Below, in pieces: positions 22,804 through 33,418 of a stretch of 64,000 bases of DNA (the stretch's first letter is position 1; each line of letters begins with the position of its first letter). The translations under genes were made by a program, and so were the position numbers. Under the pieces are notes generated by a model that saw only the letters and a list, made by a program, of their open reading frames with translations, was not told where the DNA came from and did not search any database. Source of the DNA: Rhynchopus euleeides (taxonomy: Eukaryota > Euglenozoa > Diplonemea > Diplonemida > Diplonemidae); the NCBI GenBank assembly GCA_963210315.1, contig OY723268.1, forward strand, positions 1,178,001 through 1,242,000, read 5' to 3'.

Positions 22804-25800
22804 TCACTCGGAAGTTTCGGCGTCCGAAACGTACGCCCACTCTCCCCAATCCTCCTCCATGTCGACATCGATGTCGACATGGACGCGGGCCCTTTTCTCC
22901 TGGGGCTCCTCGGGGTGCGGCCCAACCTCCCTCCTGCGCTCTGCCGGTGCCGCCTGTGTGGGAGGCAGCTGCGGCGGTTCTTCCGGCTGAGGTGTGGGGA
23001 GTGTCGATGGGGTGCCCGGGGTCGATGAAGCGGGGAGCTGGAAGGTGACATGTTGCAGGGTGGCTGGAGGCACGACGGGGGGTGCGGCATCTGCAAGCAA
23101 CGAAGTGAGGAAGGGATCCTCAGGGACTTCCTCCACGAGGCTGACAATCGACAATGCATCGGCGTTGTCATCTTCCCAGCTGCCGTCCGATTCCTCATCA
23201 CAATCCTCCACGCCAGCAAATAGAGAACCCATGGCTGCATCGAGGTCAACGAGCTCCACGGTTGTCAGAGTTGGAAGAGGCGTCAGGGAACGCGCAGTGA
23301 AGCGGCGCTTCTTGTTGGCGAGGAACGTGTTGACTGTTTCTTCAACGATGATCTTGCGCGCCGCGTCATCATGTGACAGCTCTAGAGTGATGCCCAGTTC
23401 TTGAGAGATGCTTGCGGCAGAGAGTGCCTTCCGGAACGATCCCCTCATGCGCGTTACAACTGAAAAAGCAGCCTCCACAAACACAGTCGAGGGTGACAGT
23501 GCCACCATGGCCTCAAGCACTATCGCAAACGTCGAACTCTCGGATTCCAGCAAGAAGTCGACGACAAACTCTTTCAGAAGGTTCCCCCTGAGATCTGTGC
23601 ATTCCAACCGCAGCTTCACCCACTCCATGCCGATGCTGAGAATCTCTGCCTGGTCGTAACCCAAGCGAGAAGCGAGCGCCATGAGGCACTCGCACGTGCT
23701 GTCCTTCCCACTTGTCGCGAAGAAAGAGCTGAATGAGCGGCAGGGATACTCCTCCCACCTCTTGGCCAGGTCCTTGTAGATGGTGTGGCAGAGCTTTGAG
23801 CGCCAGGAAGTCATCTCGGCAACTACCCCCGGAGGCAACGATGTGGTTCCCTGGTTCTCATAGAACTTGGCTTCGTGCTTGCCAGGCTGGCGCGCCAGCA
23901 CCTTATGCACTGTCAGTGCATTCTGCAGGATGCTCTCCATCGACGAGAGCGACAGGTCTCGCTTCTGCAACGCCTCGCTCACCCCTTTATTGATGTCGAA
24001 GACGTCAGCCAAGATGCAAGTCGAGAGGGAATACTCGGGGGTGAGCTTGTGGAAGAAGAACGGCGGCGGCTGGATCTCCCCGAGCATAGCGACAGTGAAG
24101 TCAAAGTTCACCACAGCCGCGTTCAGGCGACGGAACGTTGCAGCTGCCCAACGCACGGAGTGCTCCTTCGGGAAGGAGAGACATTTCCCACCGGAAATGA
24201 TCTGCAGAGACTTCTGCCTGGCGGTTGATCTGAAGAAGGCAAACCAGTGTCGGAGGAGGCGGCTATGTTCAACAACCTTTCGTGTCTTCTTGATGAGGCC
24301 GACGGACAGCTGGTGCATGTGGGCAGCATCATGCACATCGATGAGAGTGCATCCCCACGCGATCTCGAGCTTCCCCCTGAGACTCTTCATCGTTGATGCC
24401 CCGTCTGCCGCGAATCCCTTCAGCGAACGCCGCGCCCACTGCGACAGCTGGAGGCTGTCGAACAACTTGACCAGCTCGTCCTTCTGCGACTCTGCGTCAG
24501 CTTTCTTCAAGTCGACTGTGCCCACACACCAATCTTTCATAGCACAATCCGTCCTGCTGATCCCCGAAACGATGACGATCATCAAGTCGATGCGGGCGAA
24601 CGTGGTACCATCCACCTTCAGGGTTGCCGCCCGACACGCACGCACCGCACCCACCACTCCCCTCAGGAGCACCTCCCAGAGTATCGTCTGGAACTCCTTC
24701 GCGACTTTTCGAGAGTAGTGGGTGTCCAGGACATGCAGCCCCTTCCGCTTGTCGTCCTGCAACCTCGCACCCACACTGCTCAGCCCCTCCGCCCGTTGCG
24801 TCGCCGTTGCCACGTTGTACACCAGGTTGACCAGACTTGTGTACTGCTCGCTGGTCACCTTCACCTTCGCGCACAGCGTCTGCTTGGGGATATCTGTAGC
24901 TGTCACATTGGTGTTTTCACTCCCAGGCGTGGACAACTGCACTGCTCTCTTGTACGCCGCACCACCCATGTGGCGGCGGATATTGCTTTGCTGGCGCCCA
25001 ACTGTCGTGGCAGACATAGACGCTTCGCCGCGTGCATACCGGAGCAAGTGGGGTTGCTCCGAGAACTCCCCCTCCAGCTGCACCAAGAACGGTGCACACG
25101 TGGTGCACCTCCACCTCCCATCAGGGAGACGCACCACACCGGAGGCTGCAGCGTGGATCTTCCGCTGCTGCTTCTCCTGTATGGCGAGCTGTGCCTGCCG
25201 CTGCTGAATCCGAAGGAGACCGTTCACCATTGAGCCCTCTGGCACGTACTTCTTGTTTGCTGCCATCAAAAGAAGGAAGTGCGCCTTTGCTGTGTCGAAG
25301 ACAAGCCGCAAGGGGTACTGGGCCATCAACGACGGAAGAAGCAAGCCGAAGGTGCGAGGCTGTGTGGTGTCGACGATAGAAAAGTGAACATTTAAACCGC
25401 GGGATGTGCGGAAAGTCTGCAGGGCCACTGACGCGGTGTTGGTGTCCAACTCTTCGTCCACGAGGAATCTCGTATCCATCAATCGCGGACGCCTGAGCTT
25501 CACCGTGAGGGCCTCCGCTTCGGGGGAGTCAACGCCCTCCAGAAGCGCCGCAGCACTGGTACGCGTCGGCTCCGTAATGGGAATTGACCTTGCTAGGCAG
25601 TCAAGCACTCGGAGGCAGTAGTGTCCAGAACTGTATAGATCCCGTTGAACCCACCCTGGTACAAGCCCAATGTTGACGCCTCCGGTTGATTGGGCGAGCT
25701 TCATGGCGGTCAGCCATGGGGACAGTCGCCCGGCGCTGTCGAACGCGGCGACGTGGCACGCCCCTTCCCCGGTGTAGAAGGCGGCGTGGGGTGCAGGGGC

Positions 25801-26775
25801 GACAGGGGCGGCGGTGGTAGCTGCAGGAGAGGCGGCCAGGGGATCCGGAGGAGGAGGCGGCGGCGCATCATGCGAAGCATCGACGTCGTGCCCGTCACCG
25901 TCCGATGCCTCACGTGCGTACAGCACGAGTGCTGGCTTCGCGTTCGCACGATTGAACGGCGCCACAGAGCAATCCGTCACACGATCAGTCGTGATCGACT
26001 TCCACTTCAGAGTGGTGGCGGGGCCACGAGCGCACAGCGTCTCCCAGGCGATCCCCTTCGCGAGGGTCAGCCCGGACTTTGTGCACGATGCACCGACAAA
26101 CCGGTACCGGTGATTCACCGGCTGCACCGTGCCCACCTGCACCACCCCGTTGCCGTCAACGCCAAGCTCACGAAGGGCGGAGAGGTCTCTTAATTCCTTG
26201 ACGTTGACGGTTTCCGCAAGCTCCGTCAGGTGCTTCTGCTTCTCGCCGGATGCAGAAAACCGCTGCGTCGAGAGGAACAGGAGGTGCGGGGCCTTCTCGA
26301 CGCAGAACTGCGCAGCCCGGACAGCACCACATGTGCACGGACCTTGCTTCTCCATAAATTGAGAAGCAACGCGCTGCACCTCGTCCTTCACGACGCCCAA
26401 CATCACAACCATGCTGTCTGTAATAGCTGTGCGGAACTCACCACAAGATGGGCAGCTGTAGACGGTGGCGCTTTTGGTGGTGCAGAGGTGCTTCAGGTGC
26501 GGGTGTTTGTGTCCGAGGGCGGAGAGACTGACGTCAGGGTTGGGTCGCTGCGGGTCCTGCGAGGTGATCATCTGGGGCTCGTTCTCATCGGGGGTTGTGC
26601 TCCGCAGGGACTGGAGGAGGTTGCTCAATACACCTTGGCACTCCCGCAGTACTGTACATGCCAGCAGCTGGAGGATAGTTACAAAGCTGCCACTCCCCGA
26701 CGCCACCCCCCTACTGGCCCCTTCAGGCCTGAAAGCCCAAAAGCTCCCGGAGATTTTTGCAGTGGTGCGCACCAT
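22804..26775 (-). CDS. hAT-like transposase, copy A (zinc ligand His608 replaced by Tyr)
   Basis: A 1323-residue transposase. I start at MVRTTAK (ATG 26775), downstream of a TATA-like box; an in-frame extension to 26967 is possible. N-terminal Cys cluster (YSCPSCGEF, GPCTCG, about 105-155), BED/TTF-like finger (Cys557, Cys560, His602, then position 608), a central catalytic segment with KVDGTTFARIDLMIV (about 720), AADGASTMKSL (about 790) and DVHDAAHMHQL (about 815), and a C-terminal dimerisation-like segment (STVFVEAAFSVVTRMRGSF, about 1095-1115). Family assignment rests on these motifs and the 8-bp target duplication. In this copy codon 608 (24952-24954) is TAC (Tyr) where copy B has CAC (His), breaking the HxxxxxH pair of the zinc finger. 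The frame is otherwise intact. Confidence 0.85.
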   Translation of the reverse strand: MVRTTAKISGSFWAFRPEGASRGVASGSGSFVTILQLLACTVLRECQGVLSNLLQSLRSTTPDENEPQMITSQDPQRPNPDVSLSALGHKHPHLKHLCTTKSATVYSCPSCGEFRTAITDSMVVMLGVVKDEVQRVASQFMEKQGPCTCGAVRAAQFCVEKAPHLLFLSTQRFSASGEKQKHLTELAETVNVKELRDLSALRELGVDGNGVVQVGTVQPVNHRYRFVGASCTKSGLTLAKGIAWETLCARGPATTLKWKSITTDRVTDCSVAPFNRANAKPALVLYAREASDGDGHDVDASHDAPPPPPPDPLAASPAATTAAPVAPAPHAAFYTGEGACHVAAFDSAGRLSPWLTAMKLAQSTGGVNIGLVPGWVQRDLYSSGHYCLRVLDCLARSIPITEPTRTSAAALLEGVDSPEAEALTVKLRRPRLMDTRFLVDEELDTNTASVALQTFRTSRGLNVHFSIVDTTQPRTFGLLLPSLMAQYPLRLVFDTAKAHFLLLMAANKKYVPEGSMVNGLLRIQQRQAQLAIQEKQQRKIHAAASGVVRLPDGRWRCTTCAPFLVQLEGEFSEQPHLLRYARGEASMSATTVGRQQSNIRRHMGGAAYKRAVQLSTPGSENTNVTATDIPKQTLCAKVKVTSEQYTSLVNLVYNVATATQRAEGLSSVGARLQDDKRKGLHVLDTHYSRKVAKEFQTILWEVLLRGVVGAVRACRAATLKVDGTTFARIDLMIVIVSGISRTDCAMKDWCVGTVDLKKADAESQKDELVKLFDSLQLSQWARRSLKGFAADGASTMKSLRGKLEIAWGCTLIDVHDAAHMHQLSVGLIKKTRKVVEHSRLLRHWFAFFRSTARQKSLQIISGGKCLSFPKEHSVRWAAATFRRLNAAVVNFDFTVAMLGEIQPPPFFFHKLTPEYSLSTCILADVFDINKGVSEALQKRDLSLSSMESILQNALTVHKVLARQPGKHEAKFYENQGTTSLPPGVVAEMTSWRSKLCHTIYKDLAKRWEEYPCRSFSSFFATSGKDSTCECLMALASRLGYDQAEILSIGMEWVKLRLECTDLRGNLLKEFVVDFLLESESSTFAIVLEAMVALSPSTVFVEAAFSVVTRMRGSFRKALSAASISQELGITLELSHDDAARKIIVEETVNTFLANKKRRFTARSLTPLPTLTTVELVDLDAAMGSLFAGVEDCDEESDGSWEDDNADALSIVSLVEEVPEDPFLTSLLADAAPPVVPPATLQHVTFQLPASSTPGTPSTLPTPQPEEPPQLPPTQAAPAERRREVGPHPEEPQEKRARVHVDIDVDMEEDWGEWAYVSDAETSE

Positions 26776-26841
26776 ATTCGCGGAGTACGTGAGGTTGGGT
26801 GAGTGTGAGGTCAGGGTCCTGTCGAAGGGTAGTCGAGTGGG

Positions 26842-26850
26842 AATAAATAG
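26842..26850 (-). promoter_or_regulatory. Putative TATA box of hAT copy A
   Basis: CTATTTATT on the minus strand, about 67-75 bp before the chosen transposase ATG; the same box is present in copy B. No experimental support. Confidence 0.4.
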
Positions 26851-27190
26851 GGAGGTCCTCAGGAGTGCAATACAACAGCAATACACAGGCAACACACCAG
26901 CAACACGCAAACCGAGGCAAGAGGAGGTGGGCGGGGTCATCCTGCGGAGTCTCCAGTTGGCCAGCAAGGCGAACTGTACGGGGGAGAGACTTCCCTTCCA
27001 TCCTTGTGTGCGCCCTGTCGACTGGGAAAATCTTAGAAAAAAAAATTTCCTCTGCGAAAAACCCTTAGAAAAAAAATTTCCCTTACAAAATTCTTAGAAA
27101 AAAACTTTTTTTCCCCGTACAAAAGTTCTTAGAAAAAAAGTTCAGAATCCTGAAAGTGGGGAACCAGCCCCCCAGTTAGGAACAGCCCTG

Positions 27191-28052
27191 CCGACGGGTG
27201 CTGTTGTTTTTTCTGTGTTGCTGCTGTTTTTTTTGGAATTTTTATGTTCTCATGGAGGGGGGGGGGAGGGGGGGAGTGAGGGGGGGAGGGGGGAGACGAG
27301 TCCTTCGCTCTCGGTAAAATTCTACGGCATAGGAGGAAATGTGCCAAACACACGCCGTTACTCAGCACCGGAGCGAAGACACCCCCCCCCCCCCCCCCCC
27401 GGCCCCCCTTCCCCTCTCACCCCCTTCCCCATGGTTGAAATGTAGAATTTTTTTTAAGCACACTCGTGTGAGCGGAAAGCGCCCCACCACAGCTGCAACC
27501 AAACGTGCTCTATACACTAACCCCACCCTTCATCAGGCTGAGGGTGTGATCAGTTCAGGGTTTTGTGTGTAGAAGCGTCAACGCAACAAACAAAAGGAAA
27601 TTCATCAGAGCGGTTGTAGCTGTGAAGTGATAGGGCGCTTTCCCGGTTGGATTTGTGAAAACAGTCAGCAGGAGGGGGGAGGGGGGCACAGCGACCCACA
27701 CGACAACTATTTTTGAAAGAGCATCTGCAGCATCAAGCAACGAACTGCACCGTGCTTCGCGACTACAGAGAGAACTGATCCGGCCCCTTCGCCGAGGATG
27801 TGCTGGGGAGCGACTCGTGCTGTGTGATGCGGTGTGGTGTTGGGTAGGGTGGCGACACAACTGGCGTAGGGCATGTGAAGGCCACACTGGAAACCATCTC
27901 TGAGACAGACACATGGATTGACAGTAGATTGGCAACGAGTTGGAATCCCATGAATCAAAAGAGAACTCCCACAAAGCTCGTGTGCTGGTTAGGGTTGATA
28001 TTGCAGTCCCACAGAGGCAGGCACAGCCAGAAAAGCGGGGTGCAGTGCATAC
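27191..28052. other. Region between hAT copy A and the last supported codon of the pseudo-beta-lactamase gene
   Basis: Holds G and C homopolymers (27256-27295, 27382-27400) and probably the unresolved terminal exon or 3' UTR of the upstream (minus strand) gene. The frame of that gene runs open to a stop at 27555, but sequence after a GTATGC donor at 28052 does not look like protein. Confidence 0.45.
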
Positions 28053-31000
28053 CATCTCGGCAAGAGGCTCGTCCTCCACAGCAGCAAGGTCCGCCAGCTT
28101 GAGGCGCTGGTCAGGGGTGGCTGCGAAGACCGCAACACCGGCGCAGGCCAGCAGAGCCAGGACACCGGCAATGATGCCCAGGATGGGGAGCGCCGAGGCG
28201 TCGATGCCGGAGTGCGACGACTTGGCGGCACCGCCGCCACCCACAGGGGTTTCCTTCCCGCTGTCGGTCCCGTTGCCGTCGCTGCCCTCCCCAGAGGAAG
28301 ACGAGGCAGGCTGCGCAGTGGGGCTGACAAGGCCTGGGATCTCCGTGAAGGGCGCAAAGGTGGTGACGTTGGGCGCCACGTAGTTGTTGTCGGTGCCGCA
28401 CTGCAGCATGCTGGTCCAGCGGTTGGCGTTCCTCATGAGGAAGTCCTTTGCGTAGTGCCCCACGGCGGCTTGCTGCGGCAGCGTGTTCTCGCCACCGACG
28501 ATGTAGTCACCAGTCTCGAGGTTGAAGCGGAACACGGTGCCGAACTGGCCAGACCAGCAGTCCTCTCCGGCCATGTTGGCGTAGCCCCACTTCCATACGG
28601 TGTTCTCCGTCATCTCGCCCTCGTTGGTGTAAGGCAGGCCAGGGATCATGCTGAGCCCCTCGCTGCGCTCGTTGGTGCGGCCGGCCATGGCGCGTGCCAT
28701 CGTGTCTCCGAGGACCTTGCTGTTGAGGCCGTTGCCGCTGTTGATGAAAGCAGAGAGGAACTTCGCAAAGTCCTCGAAGGTCATCATGGCACCCTCACCG
28801 TAGCCAGACACACCGGGGTACGTCTTGTCGCTCGAGGTCTCGGGCTCGAAGGTGCCCATCAGGTTCCACATCTCTGCGTCCCACGACGTCACGTCCTTTG
28901 CCCACACGTCGGAGCCAGGGGTGAGGCCAGCGGGTGCCGACCCGCTCTTGTAGGCGCTTGCAGGCGGTGCCTTGAAGAAGAGGTCAGCCACGTCACCCTT
29001 GGGGGACTGGCCTGTGGGCAGCCAGCTCATGAATGCGCTGTCCATCCCAAGTTTCTTCCAGATCTTCTCGCGCATCAGCGTCTCAGCATCCATCTTGTAG
29101 GCACGCGACAGTGCAAGCCCGATGACATCGTAGTCGTAGCCGTAGTACGAGCGCTCACCCGGCTGCGACACAAGCGGGTGCTTCTTCCTGCACGCCAGCC
29201 AGTCAGCCTCACGCACCAGCTTGCCTCCGTTGGCCGTCGTCATTGCACCGGCACACTTGTCAGCTGTCAGGGAAGGAAGCACACCGTCAGCAGGCGAAAT
29301 GTCCGCAGCCTCACGCATGGTACCCATGCCCCAGTAGGCGTAGCTGAACCCACACTTCATCCCGAGGCAGTCCCAGAAGGTGAAGTCGCGCGACAGAGGG
29401 TTCTTCACAGTGACGCTGCCCTGCGAGTCCACAGCCTGCAGACCGGACGCAGCAAGCTCGGGGACGAACTTCGAGATCGGGTCAGACGGCTGCACAACAC
29501 CCTCCTCGAACGCGATGGCGGTCAGCATGCCAGCCATGATCTTCGTCATCCCGCCCAGGCGGTAGATGGTCTTCGACGACACCGCCTTCCCCTTGGCCGC
29601 ATTGCCTGCCTGGAACACCTCCTGCTCCCCCGTCTTGGCATTCCCAATCACGAGCTTGATGCCGCGGTCACCGAAGGACTTCGACCACGTGTCGACCTCC
29701 TTCTGGATGGCCCCCTTCACTGCATCGGAAGCACGGCTCTGGGGTGCCGGAGGCTTGACATGGGCACCCTTGGCGAGACGGGCCATCCACCTGTCGTAGT
29801 TCTGGTTGATGAAGTCGGCAGCAGGCTGCGACACACCCGCCTGCTCCAGCACGGTGTTCTCACCGCCCACAGCGTAGAGCCCGGAGTCGGCGTTGAACTT
29901 GTACAGGGTACCGAAGGCACCCGTCCACTCACCTGCACGCTTGCGTGTCTGTTCCAGGAGGGACGGGGAGGGGCTGCCGGTCGCAGTGGCCACAGCCTCC
30001 TTGGTGAAGGAGGCGTAGCCCCACTTCCACAGCGTCTGGGACGACATGTCACCTGCAGAGGCAGAGAAGCCGACAGCAGGGAGGAAGTTCATGCCCTCGC
30101 CGTCCTCCTGAGTCGGGGTCATAAACCAGCTCCAGGTGCTCTCGCGCATCACCCGCTTCCCGTTGGCTCCGATGCCCTTGTTCGACACAGCGTGCAGGAA
30201 CTTCGCAAAGTCCTCGAAGGTCATCATGGCACCCTCACCGTAGCCAGACACACCGGGGTACGTCTTGTCGCTCGAGGTCTCGGGCTCGAAGGTGCCCATC
30301 AGGTTCCACATCTCTGCGTCCCACGACGTCACGTCCTTTGCCCACACGTCGGAGCCAGGGGTGAGGCCAGCGGGTGCCGACCCGCTCTTGTAGGCGCTTG
30401 CAGGCGGTGCCTTGAAGAAGAGGTCGGCCACGTCACCCTTGGGGGACTGGCCTGTGGGCAGCCAGCTCATGAATGCGCTGTCCATCCCAAGCTTCGTCCA
30501 GATCTTCTCGCGCATCAGAGTCTCAGCATCCATCTTGTAGGCACGCGACAGTGCAAGCCCGATGACATCGTAGTCGTAGCCGTAGTACGAGCGCTCACCC
30601 GGCTGCGACACAAGCGGGTGCTTCTTCCTGCACGCCAGCCAGTCAGCCTCACGCACCAGCTTGCCTCCGTTGGCCGTCGTCATTGCACCGGCACACTTGT
30701 CGGCTGTCAGGGAAGGAAGCACACCATCAGCAGGCGAAATGCCTGCAGTCTCACGCATGGTACCCATGCCCCAGTAGGCGTAGCTGAACCCACACTTCAT
30801 CCCAAGGCAGTCCCAGAAGGTGAAGTCGCGCGACAGCGGGTTCTTCATGGTCATGCCACCAGACCCTTTGACCGCCTGCAGACCGGACGCAGCAAGCTCG
30901 GGGACGAACTTCGAGATCGGGTCAGACGGCTGCACAACACCCTCCTCGAACGCGATGGCGGTCAGCATGCCAGCCATGATCTTCGTCATCCCGCCCAGGC

Positions 31001-33418
31001 GGTAGATGGTCTTCGACGACACCGCCTTCCCCTTGGCCGCATTGCCTGCCTGGAGGGTCTGGCTCTCGCCAGACTTCGTGCTCCCCACCACAAGCTTGAC
31101 GCCACGGTTCCCGTTCTTGGCAGACCAGTCGGTAAACTCCTTCTGGATCTCAGACAGAACGGACGCGTCAAAGACCGACGGGCTCGGCGCTGGCTGCACA
31201 TCATCCCCACGGAACAGCAGCGACGCCCACCGCGGGAAGTTCTCCACGATGAACTTGGCACCCACCTGATCCGTGCCGGACAGCCCCGGCATGGTGTTCT
31301 CGCCACCCACCCCGAAGATGCCAGAGTCGAAGTCGAACTGCACGAGATGCAATGCAAAGGCACAGGGCACGAACACACCTTGTACATGGTCCCAAAGACA
31401 CCCTGCCACTCCCCAGTCGCACCCGACGCCTCAGAGAAGTGCTTGTACTGCGGCTTGCCCCCAGTGGACACGCTGCCCTGTCGGCGCCCGGCATAGCCCC
31501 ACCTGCAGTGGCGAGTGGCATGTGTGGACCCTCCCACAGCACGGCCGGAAGACCGGCGTCTGGGTTGAAGCCAACAACAGGAAGGGGACAGAGAATGGAA
31601 GAGGGCTGGCTCTGGGAGGCAAACAGCGCAGCAACAGCTGGACGCCACGGTGCAGCCGTCCCCAGAGACAGAAGAGGTCAAGGGTCGCCAGTAATATCCC
31701 CAACTCGCACAGGAGTGCTGTGACAGCAGATCAGCTGGCTTGGAACAACGGGAATGCCCTGAAGCTGTCCGAAGGAGCCTCCCGACGGCACCCTGTGCAC
31801 ATGGACTCGTGGGGGGGGTAGTGAAATCGAAGTAGAAGGGAGCACAAGAATGATCACCCTTCACTCGTTATGCAAGTTGTGTCTGAAATCCAGCGTTTTT
31901 TCCGGCCTGTGAGGCCATTCTCGTTGCAACAAGCTCCAGAGTGCCCTCTGGGGATTACCATTGCTTCGAGGGATGGGGTGGTAGGGAATTGGTATGATAC
32001 CACAGTGCAGAGACACGTATGGTGTCTCTGTCTAACTGTGTGAGTGAGGCAAAACCATGAGGCACACTCTTGGTACTCATGTTATTAAGGAGGGCGGGGC
32101 TGTGTCGGCAGTGACTGTCTTGCTCCGCCGTGTTCGTTGTGCACACAGGACTTCAAGAAAATGCGGCAAGAGAAGGGGGTGTGTCAATGATTGGCGACAG
32201 TCGTGGCACATACTTCCACTCGGACTGCTTCGAGAAGTCGGTGCCCTGGCCAAGGTAGCCCACAGCAGGGTGGGCGCGCATCCCCTCCCCACGGTCTGCC
32301 GTGGGGGTCGTGAACTTGCGCCACGTCGTCTCGCACACAATGCGCGTCTTGCCGTCCATCGTGGCGCCCTTGTTGAGGACAACGCGCAGGAACTTCGCAA
32401 AGTCCTCGAAGGTCATCATGGCACCCTCACCGTAGCCAGACACACCGGGGTACGTCTTGTCACTCGAGGTCTCGGGCTCGAAGGTGCCCATCAGGTTCCA
32501 CATCTCTGCGTCCCACGACGTCACGTCCTTTGCCCACACGTCGGAGCCAGGGGTGAGGCCAGCGGGTGCCGACCCGCTCTTGTAGGCGCTTGCAGGCGGT
32601 GCCTTGAAGAAGAGGTCGGCCACGTCACCCTTGGGGGACTGGCCTGTGGGCAGCCAGCTCATGAATGCGCTGTCCATCCCAAGCTTCTTCCAGATCTTCT
32701 CGCGCATCAGAGTCTCAGCATCCATCTTGTAGGCACGCGACAGTGCAAGCCCGATGACATCGTAGTCGTAGCCGTAGTACGAGCGCTCACCCGGCTGCGA
32801 CACAAGCGGGTGCTTCTTCCTGCACGCCAGCCAGTCAGCCTCACGCACCAGCTTGCCTCCGTTGGCCGTCGTCATTGCACCGGCACACTTGTCAGCTGTC
32901 AGGGAAGGAAGCACACCGTCAGCAGGCGAAATGTCCGCAGCCTCACGCATGGTACCCATGCCCCAGTAGGCGTAGCTGAACCCACACTTCATCCCGAGGC
33001 AGTCCCAGAAGGTGAAGTCGCGCGACAGAGGGTTCTTCACAGTGACGCTGCCCTGCGAGTCCACAGCCTGCAGACCGGACGCAGCAAGCTCGGGGACGAA
33101 CTTCGAGATCGGGTCAGACGGCTGCACAACACCCTCCTCGAACGCGATGGCAGTCAGCATGCCAGCCATGATCTTCGTCATCCCGCCCAGGCGGTAGATG
33201 GTCTTCGACGACACCGCCTTCCCCTTGGCCGCATTGCCTGCCTGGAACACCTCCTGCTCCCCCGTCTTGGCATTCCCAATCACGAGCTTGATGCCCCGCC
33301 CTGCGTTCCCCTGGGAGAAGGCATCGAACTCCTTTTGAATGGCCGCAACCTGCGACACGTCAAACGTCGCACCGGCAACAACATGCGCCGCGCACAGCGC
33401 ATAGATGACGGACCGCAT
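28053..33418 (-). CDS. Type I membrane protein with three tandem catalytically degenerate beta-lactamase-fold domains
   Basis: Exons: 33418-32214, 31502-31379 and 31337-28053; together 1538 residues plus an unresolved C-terminal end (the frame stays open to 27555, or is spliced at GTATGC from 28052). Introns: 31503-32213 (711 bp, GTATGT...CAG) and 31338-31378 (only 41 bp, GTGTGT...CAG). The splices restore SEWK|WGYAG and GTMYK|FDFDSG, matching the uninterrupted equivalents in domains 2 and 3. A signal peptide (MRSVIYALCAAHVVAGA) is followed by three domains of about 450 residues resembling class C beta-lactamase/serine hydrolases, then a Ser/Gly linker, one membrane helix (ALPILGIIAGVLALLACAGV) and a short tail. 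In every domain the SxxK nucleophile motif reads GMTK (context IYRLGGMTK), so Ser is Gly; YxN reads YYG. It is therefore probably a binding or structural protein rather than an enzyme. Confidence 0.85.
28758..33290 (-). repeat. Three near-identical tandem coding blocks of the pseudo-beta-lactamase gene
   Basis: Blocks at about 28758-29660, 30197-31060 and 32389-33290 are nearly identical in DNA, including third codon positions. Blocks 1 and 3 share the same EADISPADG and DSQGSVTV variants, while block 2 differs (ETAGISPADG, KGSGGMTM). The regions between blocks are much more divergent. This points to recent duplication or ongoing gene conversion. Confidence 0.85.
31813..31867 (+). repeat. Dispersed repeat S2 inside an intron
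   Basis: GTAGTGAAATCGAAGTAGAA, GGAGCACAAGAATGATCACC and TTCACTCG, the most complete S2 copy, lying in the 711-bp intron of the pseudo-beta-lactamase gene. Confidence 0.6.

Larger units (their letters stand above)
22592..27190 (-). mobile_element. hAT-superfamily DNA transposon, family 1, copy A
   Basis: A 4599-bp element with 5' end CAGGGCTGTTCC (at 27190, minus strand) and 3' end reading CAGGCCTGGGCG from 22592 inward. It is flanked by a perfect 8-bp direct repeat CCGACGGG (22584-22591 and 27191-27198), the target-site length typical of hAT elements. The subterminal regions carry repeats of TTTTTTCTAAGAA, probably transposase-binding sites. It is nearly identical to copy B at 48428-53022 in the opposite orientation; the differences I noticed are homopolymer lengths and one coding substitution. 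Confidence 0.95.

Noticed and set aside
27555-28052. Open frame continuing the pseudo-beta-lactamase C terminus to 27555
   Set aside because: Sequence after the GTATGC at 28052 lacks protein character; kept only as a possibility in the gene entry.
28212-31496. 1094-codon plus-strand open frame opposite the pseudo-beta-lactamase gene
   Set aside because: It is His/Arg/Leu-rich without family features, repeats with the three coding blocks and is fully explained as the antisense of a GC-rich repeated gene.
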